The position numbers and the translations under genes were made by a program. From JBBDSU01 sp040904825 (GTDB taxonomy: Bacteria > Actinomycetota > Nitriliruptoria > Nitriliruptorales > Nitriliruptoraceae): a stretch of 57,173 bases of DNA. Below are positions 35,267-43,904 of this stretch, one piece after another (the first letter of the stretch is position 1; each line of letters begins with the position of its first letter). Location of the stretch: the NCBI GenBank assembly GCA_040904825.1, contig JBBDSU010000010.1, positions 1-57,173 of the forward strand, read 5' to 3'. The notes beneath the pieces are model-generated. The model was not told where the DNA came from. It searched no databases and saw only the letters and a list, made by a program, of their open reading frames with translations.

Positions 35267-35400
35267 GTACTGGACTGATCAGCGCGGGCGCCAACGAGGT
35301 GCTTCCATGCTCGGATCACGTCGTGTGGCCCGACAAACGGTGCCATGCCATTCCTCATCCTCGCGATGTGCCGGTTCGAGATCAACGAGAGGCTCACATC

Positions 35401-36177
35401 ATGCCCGATACGTCACCTTCACGATTGCGCTCTGTACTGGAGAGCGACACGACTGCCTTTGGCGGCTGGTGTGCGATCCTCGATGGCTTCGTCGCCGAGA
35501 TCATGGGATCGGCTGGCTTCGATTGGTGTTGCATCGACCTGCAGCATGGCGTCGGTGGGCACGGTGCGGTGGTGCCGATGCTGCAAGGTCTCGATGCGAC
35601 CGGCACGCCGACGATCGTGCGGGTGCCGTGGAACGAACCGTCAGGAATCATGCGCGCGCTTGACGCGGGCGCTAGTGGCATCATCGTCCCGATGGTCGAT
35701 GCTGCATCGCAGGCTGCAGCTGCGGCCAAGGCCTGCCGGTACGCGCCGGCGGGGTCGCGCAGTTGGGGGCCGGCGAGGGCATCGCTCGGACGCGACGACT
35801 ACACCGCCGAACGTGTCAACGCCGACGTTGTGTGTCTGCCGATGGTCGAATCGGTCCAGGCCGTGGCAGCCGTTGACGAGATCTTGGCGGTCGAAGGCAT
35901 CGACGGAGTGTTCGTTGGTCCTAGCGATCTGTCGGTCGACATGGGCATCGCACCATCCCGATCGTCCGACGACCGATTGCGGACTGCGGTGATCGAAGTG
36001 CTGACTGCATGCCGGCGCGCTGGAAAGATTGCGGGGATCTTCGCCCCTGACGAGTCGTCACTCGAGGCCTATACGGCGGCAGGCTTCGACATGATCGCGG
36101 TGCACAATGACACTCGCCTGCTCGGACAGGCCGCCCGCAGCGCGCTGGCAGTTGGCAGGAGCCACGCCGCCCGCTGA
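35401..36177 (+). CDS. HpcH/HpaI-family aldolase
   Basis: A 258-residue class II aldolase of the 2-dehydro-3-deoxyglucarate/4-hydroxy-2-oxoheptanedioate type, cleaving 2-oxo-4-hydroxy acids to pyruvate (or similar) and an aldehyde. The family motifs are DLQHG (usually DxEHG), IVRVPWNEP, LDAGASGIIVPMVD, GSRSWGPARA, MVESVQAV and FVGPSDLSVDMG. The Glu-to-Gln change in the first motif is worth noting, since that position is near the metal-bound substrate. ATG 35401 is preceded by GAGAGG. Confidence 0.85.
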   Translation: MPDTSPSRLRSVLESDTTAFGGWCAILDGFVAEIMGSAGFDWCCIDLQHGVGGHGAVVPMLQGLDATGTPTIVRVPWNEPSGIMRALDAGASGIIVPMVDAASQAAAAAKACRYAPAGSRSWGPARASLGRDDYTAERVNADVVCLPMVESVQAVAAVDEILAVEGIDGVFVGPSDLSVDMGIAPSRSSDDRLRTAVIEVLTACRRAGKIAGIFAPDESSLEAYTAAGFDMIAVHNDTRLLGQAARSALAVGRSHAAR

Positions 36178-36186
36178 TTCCCGCCC

Positions 36187-36211
36187 GACGTCGCCAACAG
36201 CCGGCGATGTC
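36187..36211. terminator. Hairpin between convergent genes (candidate terminator)
   Basis: GACGTCGCC (36187-36195) pairs with GGCGATGTC (36203-36211), with one G-U pair and a 7-nt loop. It sits in the 84-bp space between the convergent aldolase and inositol-phosphatase genes. There is no T-run, so this is only a candidate. Confidence 0.4.
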
Positions 36212-36261
36212 GTGGCTGCCAGGTCGTGTGGCACCTGTGCCCGTCACCACCCCTGCCGTTA

Positions 36262-37122
36262 TCAGGTCTGGGGCGCGGCCGGATTGTCAGGGTCGGCTGG
36301 CAGCAGCGCGTTAGCCAGGCTCTCGGCGATGGCGATCGTTGGCGCGGTAATGGTCACCGTGGCGACGTCGACATGGTCGTCCCCAGGATGCAGCGGGAAC
36401 ACATCGGTGCAGCCCGGGTGGACCATGACCCCGCCGGCCTGTGTCACGATCACCCGGCCAGCGGCAATGTCCCAGATGTGGGGGACTTGTTCGATCGATG
36501 CAATTGCTGTGCCGTCGGCCACCACGGCCATGTCGAGCGCCGCCGATCCCATGTTGCGGACGTTGCATCGCACCCCTGCAGCACGCGCATGTCGGGCTGT
36601 GTCCATCGTCAGCATGATCGGGACGTGCCGGTGCGTAGGGTCGGTCCAGTCAATAGGTTGACGCACGTTGACCGGCTGACCGTTGCGCAGGGTGCCTTCG
36701 CCGGTGATGGCTTCGTAGCGTCGTCCGATTACCGGGGCGTCGATGACGCCGAGCACGGGGACCCCTTGGAACGCGAGCGCGATCGACAGGCACCAGTAGG
36801 GCAGGTCGTTGGTGAAATTCGAGGTGCCATCGATCGGGTCGATGATCCATGTCCATTCGGTGTCGGGCACCACCGTGCTGCGCTCCTCACTGATGATCCC
36901 GTGGTCAGGGAACGACGCTGTCAACCGGTCGTGCAGTTGTTCGTCGACGTAGAGGTCCGCCGTCGTTACCGGAGTGCCGTCACTCTTGGCCGTCATCTGC
37001 GCATGTCCCGCCTGGGGGGTGATGACCGGCCCGATCGCATCCAGTGCGGTGGCCAGCACGTTGCGCGCTTCACGGATGACATCGCGTTCGGCGGACGACA
37101 TTGGCGGCTGATCGGCAGTCAC
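36262..37122 (-). CDS. Inositol monophosphatase family protein
   Basis: A 286-residue Mg-dependent, lithium-type phosphatase. Metal-binding motifs are ISEERST, IDPIDGTSNFTNDLPYWCLSIA and the late WDIAAGRVIVTQAGG. In actinobacteria such enzymes act as inositol-1-phosphatase or as histidinol-phosphate phosphatase (HisN); sequence alone does not decide. It is divergent from the TetR regulator gene, with start codons 119 bp apart. Confidence 0.9.
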   Translation of the reverse strand: MTADQPPMSSAERDVIREARNVLATALDAIGPVITPQAGHAQMTAKSDGTPVTTADLYVDEQLHDRLTASFPDHGIISEERSTVVPDTEWTWIIDPIDGTSNFTNDLPYWCLSIALAFQGVPVLGVIDAPVIGRRYEAITGEGTLRNGQPVNVRQPIDWTDPTHRHVPIMLTMDTARHARAAGVRCNVRNMGSAALDMAVVADGTAIASIEQVPHIWDIAAGRVIVTQAGGVMVHPGCTDVFPLHPGDDHVDVATVTITAPTIAIAESLANALLPADPDNPAAPQT

Positions 37123-37241
37123 GCATCCCCCTGACCATGGAATGCGGTGACCTTACCGAGATGTACGAGATGGCACGCCTTCGGCTGACCGGCAATAGCC
37201 TGTTGTCGACGACCGTGTCGTCGCCGACCGAGGGGAAGCAC

Positions 37242-38039
37242 GTGGTTGCAGCCAAGCGAATAAGGATGACCGCGCAGCAGCGGCGCGAGCAACTGGTGGG
37301 TGTGGGCTGTGCGCTATTCGCCGAGAAGGGATACTCGGCTGCGTCGATCGAGGAAATCGCGGAACGGGCGGAAGTGTCCAAGCCGGTGGTCTATCAGCAT
37401 TTCGGGGGCAAGGAGGGTCTGTATGCCGTCGTCGTCGACCGTGAGGTACGACACCTGACGGCCTCGATTCGGCGAGCGTTCGACGCGGGACATCCTCGTT
37501 TGATTGCTGAGGGTGCCGCAGACGCTTTTCTTTCCTATATCGAGGAGCACGAAGAGGGCTTCCGCGTCCTCGTCCGGGATGCGCCGATCGGGATGACCGG
37601 CGGATCGTTCGCGTCGGTCATCGCCGACGTCGCCAGTCGCGCGGAGGAGCTTCTGGTCGACGAGTTCCCCGACCGTGGCTTCAACGAGGACACCGCTCCC
37701 ATGTACGCGTTGATGCTTGTTGGAGCCGTGGCACTGATCGGGGAATGGTGGCTGGACCACCGCACGATGCCACGCGATGCAGTAGCAGCGCACGTCGTCA
37801 ACCTCTTGTGGAACGGCCTGAGGGCACTTGAGCCGGTCGCCGGTGGAGACGGCAATCGGCACCGGCGACCCAGCGCAAGTCGCGATGCGGCCTCGCGGCA
37901 GCAACTGTCCGCGGTGCCGGATCTTGATCTGCATCCCGTTACGGACACCGAGTCCGAGACGCTCGCCGAGTCTGCTGACCCCCCGCGCATGGACCCGTCC
38001 ATCGATCCACCTACCGGCCTTGATCAGGCCAAGTCATGA
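37242..38039 (+). CDS. TetR-family transcriptional regulator
   Basis: A 265-residue repressor-type protein. The N-terminal helix-turn-helix domain reads REQLVGVGCALFAEKGYSAA then ERAEVSKPVVYQHFGGKEGLYAVVVDRE, which is classical TetR. The C-terminal ligand domain is followed by a hydrophilic, Pro/Ser-rich tail of about 60 residues. I place the start at GTG 37242, preceded by GAGGGGAA (37230-37237); an ATG-like start further upstream is less likely. The stop overlaps the aminotransferase start (38036-38039), so they are coupled. It may control its own operon or the divergent phosphatase gene. Confidence 0.88.
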   Translation: MVAAKRIRMTAQQRREQLVGVGCALFAEKGYSAASIEEIAERAEVSKPVVYQHFGGKEGLYAVVVDREVRHLTASIRRAFDAGHPRLIAEGAADAFLSYIEEHEEGFRVLVRDAPIGMTGGSFASVIADVASRAEELLVDEFPDRGFNEDTAPMYALMLVGAVALIGEWWLDHRTMPRDAVAAHVVNLLWNGLRALEPVAGGDGNRHRRPSASRDAASRQQLSAVPDLDLHPVTDTESETLAESADPPRMDPSIDPPTGLDQAKS

Positions 38040-39220
38040 AGGAAGTTGGCGCGCGGCGCACGGCTGGCCTCGGGATCAGCATCTTCACCGAGATGACGGC
38101 ATTAGCGGCTCAACACAACGCCATCAATCTCGGTCAGGGCTTCCCCGACGAGTCGCCACCGGAGGCTGTGGTCGCTGCAGCCAAGGCTGCCCTGGATGCC
38201 GGACACCATCAGTATGCGCCCGGCCCTGGTCTTCCTGCGCTGCGCGAAGCTGTCGCTGGCCACCAATCGCGCTATTACGACCTCGATTACGACCCCGATA
38301 CCGAGGTGACGGTCACCTTTGGCGCTACCGAGGCGATTGCGGCCGCCGTGCTCGCGCTCTGCGAGGTTGGCGACGAGGTGATCGTGTTCGAGCCGGCCTA
38401 TGACGCATATCCCGCTCTGGTGGGATTCGCCGGAGGCATCCAAAAGCGGGTGACGCTCAATCCGCCGGATTTCACGTCCGATGACCCGCGATGGCGGCTC
38501 GACGTCGACCGTCTGGAGGCTGCGATCACACCGCGCACGCGAGTGCTGCTGCTCAACGAACCTCACAATCCCACGGGGATGATGCTTGACGATGAGTCGC
38601 TGGATGCAATCGCGCGACTGTGTGTGCAGCACGACCTGATCGCCATCACCGATGAGGTCTACGAGCACCTGACCTATGGTCGTGTGCATCGTCCGCTTGC
38701 GACCCGCGAAGGGATGCGCGAACGGACCGTGACCGCTTCCGGTGCTGGCAAGACGTTTTCTTGTACCGGGTGGAAGATTGGCTGGGCATGCGCACCGCCA
38801 CCGTTAACCAACGCCATCCGGGTGACCAAACAGTTCCTGTCGTTCTCTGGCGGCACGCCCTTGCAGCATGCGGTTGCCTTCGCTCTCAACGAGTCGGCGT
38901 CGTACGTCGGCACAGTCGCCGAGATTCATCTTCGCCGGCGGGACTTGTTGGCTGAAGGACTCAGGTCAGCAGGTCTGCCGGTCAGCACATCCGATGGCAC
39001 CTATTTCTTGACCGCAGACTTGCGCGCCTGGGGCCACGACGACGCCAGCGAATTCTGTCGCATGGCACCAGAATTGCTCGGGGTGGCGGCCGTGCCAGTC
39101 GCCGCATTCGTCGCTGAGCCTGCCGCGATGCGGTCGATCGTGCGATTTGCGTATTGCAAACCCGACGACGTGATCGCCGAAGGGGTGCGGCGACTTCAGG
39201 CTCGATACGGCCATGCGTGA
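38036..39220 (+). CDS. PLP-dependent aminotransferase (class I/II, methionine/glutamine-type)
   Basis: A 394-residue fold-type I aminotransferase. Visible are INLGQGFPDESPP, HHQYAPGPGLPALREAVA, NEPHNPTGMM, ITDEVYEHLTYG, and the PLP lysine K239 in GAGKTFSCTGWKIGW. This set resembles kynurenine/glutamine transaminases and the E. coli methionine aminotransferase YbdL. It is followed 59 bp later by an omega-amidase-like gene, the known partner that removes 2-oxoglutaramate or related 2-oxo amides, so glutamine is a likely amino donor (inference). Confidence 0.88.
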   Translation: MKEVGARRTAGLGISIFTEMTALAAQHNAINLGQGFPDESPPEAVVAAAKAALDAGHHQYAPGPGLPALREAVAGHQSRYYDLDYDPDTEVTVTFGATEAIAAAVLALCEVGDEVIVFEPAYDAYPALVGFAGGIQKRVTLNPPDFTSDDPRWRLDVDRLEAAITPRTRVLLLNEPHNPTGMMLDDESLDAIARLCVQHDLIAITDEVYEHLTYGRVHRPLATREGMRERTVTASGAGKTFSCTGWKIGWACAPPPLTNAIRVTKQFLSFSGGTPLQHAVAFALNESASYVGTVAEIHLRRRDLLAEGLRSAGLPVSTSDGTYFLTADLRAWGHDDASEFCRMAPELLGVAAVPVAAFVAEPAAMRSIVRFAYCKPDDVIAEGVRRLQARYGHA

Positions 39221-39279
39221 GTCGAGCAAGTCTGGGAATCCAAGTCGCGATATGCGCAGCCCAGCAGCGGGAGGATGAC

Positions 39280-40062
39280 ATGACCATCGTCGCAGCCGTC
39301 CAGCACGACATCGTGTGGGAAGACAGTGCCGCAACACTGGCAGCCCTCGCCACTGATGTCGCCGCAGCCGCTGGCGCTGGCGCGCAACTCATCGTGCTGA
39401 CCGAGATGTTCGCAACAGGGTTTTCCATGCAAGTGGAGCGAACAGCTCAGTCCGAAGACGGCGAGATCGTGACCTGGATGCGTGACCAGGCTGGGCTCCA
39501 CGACGTTCGTCTCGTCGGGTCGGCAGCTGTGCGTGACGATGCTAATGAACAGCCGACCAATCGCTTGCTGATCGTCGGACCGCAAGGCGTTGAATACCGC
39601 TACGACAAGATCCATCCGTTCACCTATGCCAAAGAACACGAACGATTCGCGGCCGGAAGCCAGCCCGTCGTCGCTGAGGTCGACGGGATGAACTGGGCAA
39701 TGACGGTTTGCTACGACCTGCGGTTTGCCAACCTGTACTGGGATCTCGCACCGCAGGTCGATGGCTACCTCGTCGTCGCCAACTGGCCGCGGCCCCGTGG
39801 CGAACATTGGAAGGCTTTGCTCGTTGCACGTGCCATCGAGAATCAAGCGTGGGTCGTGGGAGTCAACAGAGTTGGACAAGGTGGAGGGCTCGACTACGCC
39901 GGCGGCAGCATGGTCATCGATCCGCTCGGTCAGGTCATCGCCTCGGCCAGCGAGTCGCCCGCGATGATCGTGACGTCGGTGGATCAGACGACGGTGACCT
40001 CGGTGCGTGAGCGTTTCCCGTTCCTGGCTGACCGGCGGAGGACCGACTGGTCCGGCGGCTGA
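39280..40062 (+). CDS. Carbon-nitrogen hydrolase, omega-amidase-like
   Basis: A 260-residue nitrilase-superfamily enzyme with catalytic triad E42 (LTEMF), K110 (YDKIHPF) and C144 (TVCYDLRF). It resembles YafV/NIT2 omega-amidase, hydrolysing 2-oxoglutaramate to 2-oxoglutarate and ammonia. GGGAGGATGAC just upstream supports the ATG. Its pairing with the preceding aminotransferase fits a glutamine transaminase-omega-amidase module that makes transamination irreversible. Confidence 0.87.
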   Translation: MTIVAAVQHDIVWEDSAATLAALATDVAAAAGAGAQLIVLTEMFATGFSMQVERTAQSEDGEIVTWMRDQAGLHDVRLVGSAAVRDDANEQPTNRLLIVGPQGVEYRYDKIHPFTYAKEHERFAAGSQPVVAEVDGMNWAMTVCYDLRFANLYWDLAPQVDGYLVVANWPRPRGEHWKALLVARAIENQAWVVGVNRVGQGGGLDYAGGSMVIDPLGQVIASASESPAMIVTSVDQTTVTSVRERFPFLADRRRTDWSGG

Positions 40063-40138
40063 GCCGGGCCAGTGATCTTGGCTGGTGCCAGTCGCCGGCT
40101 TTCGTCAGGGCCCTGAGACAGTCAGCGCCTCGCGCTGG

Positions 40139-41557
40139 TCAGTTGCCTGACACGGTGACGCGAGGGTCAGCTGGAGGGCGCTGTAGCGGGTCAACGCCAC
40201 GATCGCGGACATGCCGGTCGAGAAATTGGCGTGTCCACTCGTCGACGACGCTGAGCGTGTCCTGGGCGTCAGCTGTGCTAGTCCAGTTGCCGTTCCATCT
40301 GATCAGTGGGCTGAGCAGGGGGACGATCGTGAAGTCACGGTGCACTGTGTTGGCGATCGCGATGCGACCTTCGACCGCTGACGAGCCCGCGTGCAGTCTC
40401 CGTAGCCGCTGATCGTTGGGAAGCGCAACCCATTCGGCGCTGCGGATCGACAGCAGTGGGACCGCGAGTCCGGACCCGATGACCTCATCGGGGACTGGCT
40501 CGACCCACGGGTCAAACCCGACGACGGCGTCACACCAGCGATTGCGACTGCACGCCAGGATGGCCGCGCCGCCGCCTGTGGAATGGCCGCCGATCGCCGT
40601 GAGATAGGGGTCGATCGCAGCAACGAGATCTGGATCGAGTTGCTCGGGAAACTGGGCGAAGGCGAGCTCTATGTCGGCAGCGAACGTTGCGACGAGCCCG
40701 CGTGCTGCTTCGGCGTATGCCTGGATTTCAGCTGGGTCGGGAAGGATGGTCGGTTCGAGCCGGGCTACTTCGCCGTCGGCACGCAACGTGATGAGTGACG
40801 CGTAGGTGTGGTCGAGCGCGACGACGATCCATCCGTGGCTGGCTAGTGACTCGAAATGGCTGCTGTGCAACGCACTGAAACCTGACCAGCCATGCGAAAA
40901 GATCAAGAGGGGATAGGGGCCACCATCGGTAGCGACCGGAGCGTCGCGCACCGCATGCCCTGTGATGTCGCCCAGATGAGATGACAGCACCCGGGGCAGG
41001 CCGAAACTTTCGGCTATCGCGGCAGCCAACTGGTCGTCGGCCAGCCATGCGGCGGGTGGCGCCGGGCTGTCAACCGCTGGATACCACACGTGCGCGGTGA
41101 CGCGGCGAGGTCCGTTGGTGGCTGGTCCCCACTGTTCGCCGCGCTCTGGGTCGGCGAACCACGCCGTCGAAATGCCCACCGGATGTCCTCCGGTGGGGGC
41201 GGGAAGATCGGCGACAGGCAGGGCCCATGCAGCAAACATGCCAGCAAGCCCGAGCAAGCCGCCGGACAGGCCCAACAGACGACCGGTCCCATCGTTGCGG
41301 CGCATGTCGGCGAGCGCGGCGCCCACGACCAGCACCGATGCTGCTGTCAACACCGCCATCTGCCAACGCCAGCCCGTCATCGCGATCTGCGTGGCGGCAA
41401 GGCCAGTCGGCAGGATCACAGCTATCACAATGGCAGCGGGGTGGTGACGCCAAGGCAGCACCAGTCTGATCGCAGCAGCGAGCACTACGACCACCTGGGT
41501 GATCTCGACAGGGTGCACGGCGAGTCCACGGATCGGGCCAATGCCACCACCTGGCAT
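40139..41557 (-). CDS. Membrane-anchored alpha/beta hydrolase (PAF-acetylhydrolase-like)
   Basis: A 472-residue protein with about four N-terminal membrane helices (residues ~15-120) and an external alpha/beta hydrolase domain. The catalytic part has LLIFSHGWSGFSALHSSHFE (oxyanion region), VALDHTYAS, and the nucleophile elbow GGHSTGGGAA, resembling bacterial platelet-activating-factor acetylhydrolase and dienelactone-type lipases. A late His is in NTVHRDFT. The substrate is unknown. It is divergent from the ATP-grasp gene (151 bp). Confidence 0.8.
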   Translation of the reverse strand: MPGGGIGPIRGLAVHPVEITQVVVVLAAAIRLVLPWRHHPAAIVIAVILPTGLAATQIAMTGWRWQMAVLTAASVLVVGAALADMRRNDGTGRLLGLSGGLLGLAGMFAAWALPVADLPAPTGGHPVGISTAWFADPERGEQWGPATNGPRRVTAHVWYPAVDSPAPPAAWLADDQLAAAIAESFGLPRVLSSHLGDITGHAVRDAPVATDGGPYPLLIFSHGWSGFSALHSSHFESLASHGWIVVALDHTYASLITLRADGEVARLEPTILPDPAEIQAYAEAARGLVATFAADIELAFAQFPEQLDPDLVAAIDPYLTAIGGHSTGGGAAILACSRNRWCDAVVGFDPWVEPVPDEVIGSGLAVPLLSIRSAEWVALPNDQRLRRLHAGSSAVEGRIAIANTVHRDFTIVPLLSPLIRWNGNWTSTADAQDTLSVVDEWTRQFLDRHVRDRGVDPLQRPPADPRVTVSGN

Positions 41558-41708
41558 GCGTGAGGCAGGCTAGTGCTTGGCGCACCTGTACGGTGCGGCC
41601 ACTGTGCCGTGTGATGCTCTTGCCGAGCAAGGCGCTAGATCGCACATCGCGCTGTTGACAGTTGCAGTGGTCCATGCACGGACAACCGGTCGTGACGAAG
41701 GGTGCATC

Positions 41709-42611
41709 GTGGCAGTGATCGCGCTGGTGACCTGCGAAGAGCCCCCGGTGGGGATTGCGCTCGACGACGTTGCTCGTGTCGATGCGCCGCTTGCCTCCGC
41801 CTTGCGCGATCGCGGCGTGACGGTGGCTGCACCGTCGTGGCGCGCTACCGATGTCGATTGGGATGCCTGTGACATGGCGGTGGTGCGGACAGTCTGGGAC
41901 TACATCGACGCCCGTGACGAGTTCGTTGCATGGGCCGATGAGGTCGGGCAGATCACCGACCTTTGGAATCGCCCGGAAGTGTTGCGATGGAACACGCACA
42001 AGAGCTACCTGCTGGAACTTGAAGACCGGGGTGCTCCCGTCATCCCGACGGCATGGACAGCCCAAGGCGATCGCATCGACCTCTGGCGATTGATGACGAC
42101 TCGGGGGTGGGGCGAGGTTGTCATCAAACCGGCCGTCGCATCGGGATCGCTCCGCTTGCTGCGTGCGGGTGGCGGCGATGTGACGATGGCGCAACGCCAC
42201 CTCGATCAACTGCTGGTGACTGACGACGTCATGATCCAGCCGTACCTGCCTGCGATCGCGACGCGTGGTGAAGTCTCGGTTGTCGTCATCGACGGAATTG
42301 TCAGCCACGTCGTCAGGAAACGTGCAGCGGCCGGAGATTTCCGCGTCCAGTCCGAATACGGGGGCGTCTACGAACCGTTGGACGATGCTGACGAGGCGTC
42401 ACGTCTGGCAGAGTGGATTGTTGAGGCGACCGGCCACCCGCTGCTGGTCGCGCGTGTCGACCTCGTCGAAGACGCGACCGGACAACTGCAGTTGATCGAG
42501 CTCGAAGCGACGGAGCCCGATCTGTTCTTGAACCTTGTGCCTGCAGCTGCCGATCTGCTCGCGGATGCGATGGTTGAGCGGCTTGCTTCACCCCCAGGAG
42601 GATCGGCATGA
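41709..42611 (+). CDS. ATP-grasp domain protein (RimK/DcsG-like, unknown ligase)
   Basis: A 300-residue ATP-grasp enzyme. The N-terminal part contains RTVWDYIDARDEFVAWADEV and WNRPEVLRWNTHKSYLLELE. The core has EVVIKPAVASGS, RGEVSVVVIDG, RKRAAAGDFRVQSEYGGVYE and the metal-binding tail LVEDATGQLQLIELEATEPD. Such proteins join carboxyl groups to amines through acyl-phosphates; this subgroup, which also includes the cycloserine protein DcsG, is mostly uncharacterised. GTG 41709 is chosen because GAAGGG lies 7 nt upstream. Its stop overlaps the TIGR01777 gene start (ATGA), implying joint function. Confidence 0.8.
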   Translation: MAVIALVTCEEPPVGIALDDVARVDAPLASALRDRGVTVAAPSWRATDVDWDACDMAVVRTVWDYIDARDEFVAWADEVGQITDLWNRPEVLRWNTHKSYLLELEDRGAPVIPTAWTAQGDRIDLWRLMTTRGWGEVVIKPAVASGSLRLLRAGGGDVTMAQRHLDQLLVTDDVMIQPYLPAIATRGEVSVVVIDGIVSHVVRKRAAAGDFRVQSEYGGVYEPLDDADEASRLAEWIVEATGHPLLVARVDLVEDATGQLQLIELEATEPDLFLNLVPAAADLLADAMVERLASPPGGSA

Positions 42612-43519
42612 ACGAGCGCACACCTGGCAAGCGGATAGCCATCACTGGAGCAACCGGCCTCATCGGAGCGACCTTGGCCGCAGACCTTGCTGCCGACGGC
42701 GCTGAGGTGATGGGCATCACTCGACGGCCGACGACCGCGTCGGATGTCGGCTGGGATGTGGAGGCCGGATCCATCGATGCAGCGCGCCTTGAAGGTCTCG
42801 ATGCTGTGGTCCATCTTGCGGGTGAACCCATCGGTGCGGCCCGCTGGACGCGTGCGACGCGGGATCGCATCATGCGATCTCGGCGCGACGGCACCAATTT
42901 GATCGCCACGACGTTGGCCAAGCTCGATGAGCCACCGGGTGTGCTGGTGTCGGGATCTGCCGTGGGCTACTACGGCGACCACGGTGCCGAGGTCATCGAC
43001 GAGTCCACGCCCGCGGGTGACGATTTCCTCGCCCAGGTGTGTGCCGCGTGGGAGTCGGCAGCCGGCCCCGCACGGCACGCAGGTATTCGCGTTGTGCATC
43101 CCAGAACCGGCGTGGTCATTGCTCGTGAGGGTGCACTCATCGACAAGGTGGAACTGCCGTTCCGACTCGGGGTCGGTGGGCGGGTTGGATCTGGCCACCA
43201 GTTCGTGCCCTGGATTTCTCTTGCCGACCAGGTTGCAGCGTTGCGGTTTCTCATTGACCGTGAACTCGAAGGCCCGGTCAATCTGGTCGCTCCGCAACAG
43301 ATCGACAATCGGGAGCTGACCAGAGCACTTGGCAAGGTGCTGCGGCGTCCCACGCTGGTGCCGATTCCGGTGATGGCGATTCGTGCCCTCTACGGACAGA
43401 TGGGTGTCACGCTGGCGACAACGAGCCAGCGTGTCGTACCCGGCGTGCTGGGCGACGCAGGCTTCAGCTTCAGCCACACCGACATCCATGCTGCGCTCTC
43501 AGAGGCTCTTGGACGCTGA
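42608..43519 (+). CDS. TIGR01777-family NAD(P)-dependent epimerase (YfcH-like)
   Basis: A 303-residue short-chain dehydrogenase/epimerase. The Rossmann start IAITGATGLIGATLAADL and VVHLAGEPIGAARWT are typical, as are SGSAVGYYGDHG and FVPWISLADQVAALRFLI of the TIGR01777 group. Family members have no proven reaction. Coupled translation after the ATP-grasp gene is the best clue to function: the pair could modify the same small molecule (inference). Confidence 0.9.
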   Translation: MNERTPGKRIAITGATGLIGATLAADLAADGAEVMGITRRPTTASDVGWDVEAGSIDAARLEGLDAVVHLAGEPIGAARWTRATRDRIMRSRRDGTNLIATTLAKLDEPPGVLVSGSAVGYYGDHGAEVIDESTPAGDDFLAQVCAAWESAAGPARHAGIRVVHPRTGVVIAREGALIDKVELPFRLGVGGRVGSGHQFVPWISLADQVAALRFLIDRELEGPVNLVAPQQIDNRELTRALGKVLRRPTLVPIPVMAIRALYGQMGVTLATTSQRVVPGVLGDAGFSFSHTDIHAALSEALGR

Positions 43520-43567
43520 GCGACTGCGACGCTGGGACGCTGTCGTGCTAGAAGCGGCAGACGGCGG

Positions 43568-43876
43568 CTACTGCGCGAAGTAGATGGCGCCGAACGCCGA
43601 AAGGCCAGCAACGACGAGCAAGACCACGGCACTGCCGACATAGCGCCAGTCGTGCTGCCTTCCCCACCGACGGATGAGGACGGCGAGGAAGCCCGCCGGC
43701 CAGATGATCAGTGCACCCGTGAGGGCGACGAGCACGGTGGCCGCCATATCGGCAACGTCGGTCCACACCAGCATCACCGCCACGGCCATGGCTGCAGCCA
43801 CTATGTCGGCTGCATTGACCCGGCGGCGTGATGGCTCGCTCGGTGACGCGCCAGGTTCCAAGGGGTTGGCCGTCAT
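43568..43876 (-). CDS. Small three-helix membrane protein
   Basis: A 102-residue protein that I do not recognise. After a polar N-terminus (about 22 residues) come three hydrophobic segments: IVAAAMAVAVMLVW, AATVLVALTGALIIWPAGFL and YVGSAVVLLVVAGLSAFGAI. It lies directly downstream of the TauE/SafE gene on the same strand (28 bp), so it may be co-transcribed with that transporter. Confidence 0.6.
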   Translation of the reverse strand: MTANPLEPGASPSEPSRRRVNAADIVAAAMAVAVMLVWTDVADMAATVLVALTGALIIWPAGFLAVLIRRWGRQHDWRYVGSAVVLLVVAGLSAFGAIYFAQ

Positions 43877-43904
43877 CCAATCTCCACGGTCGGCGGGGCA
43901 GCGC

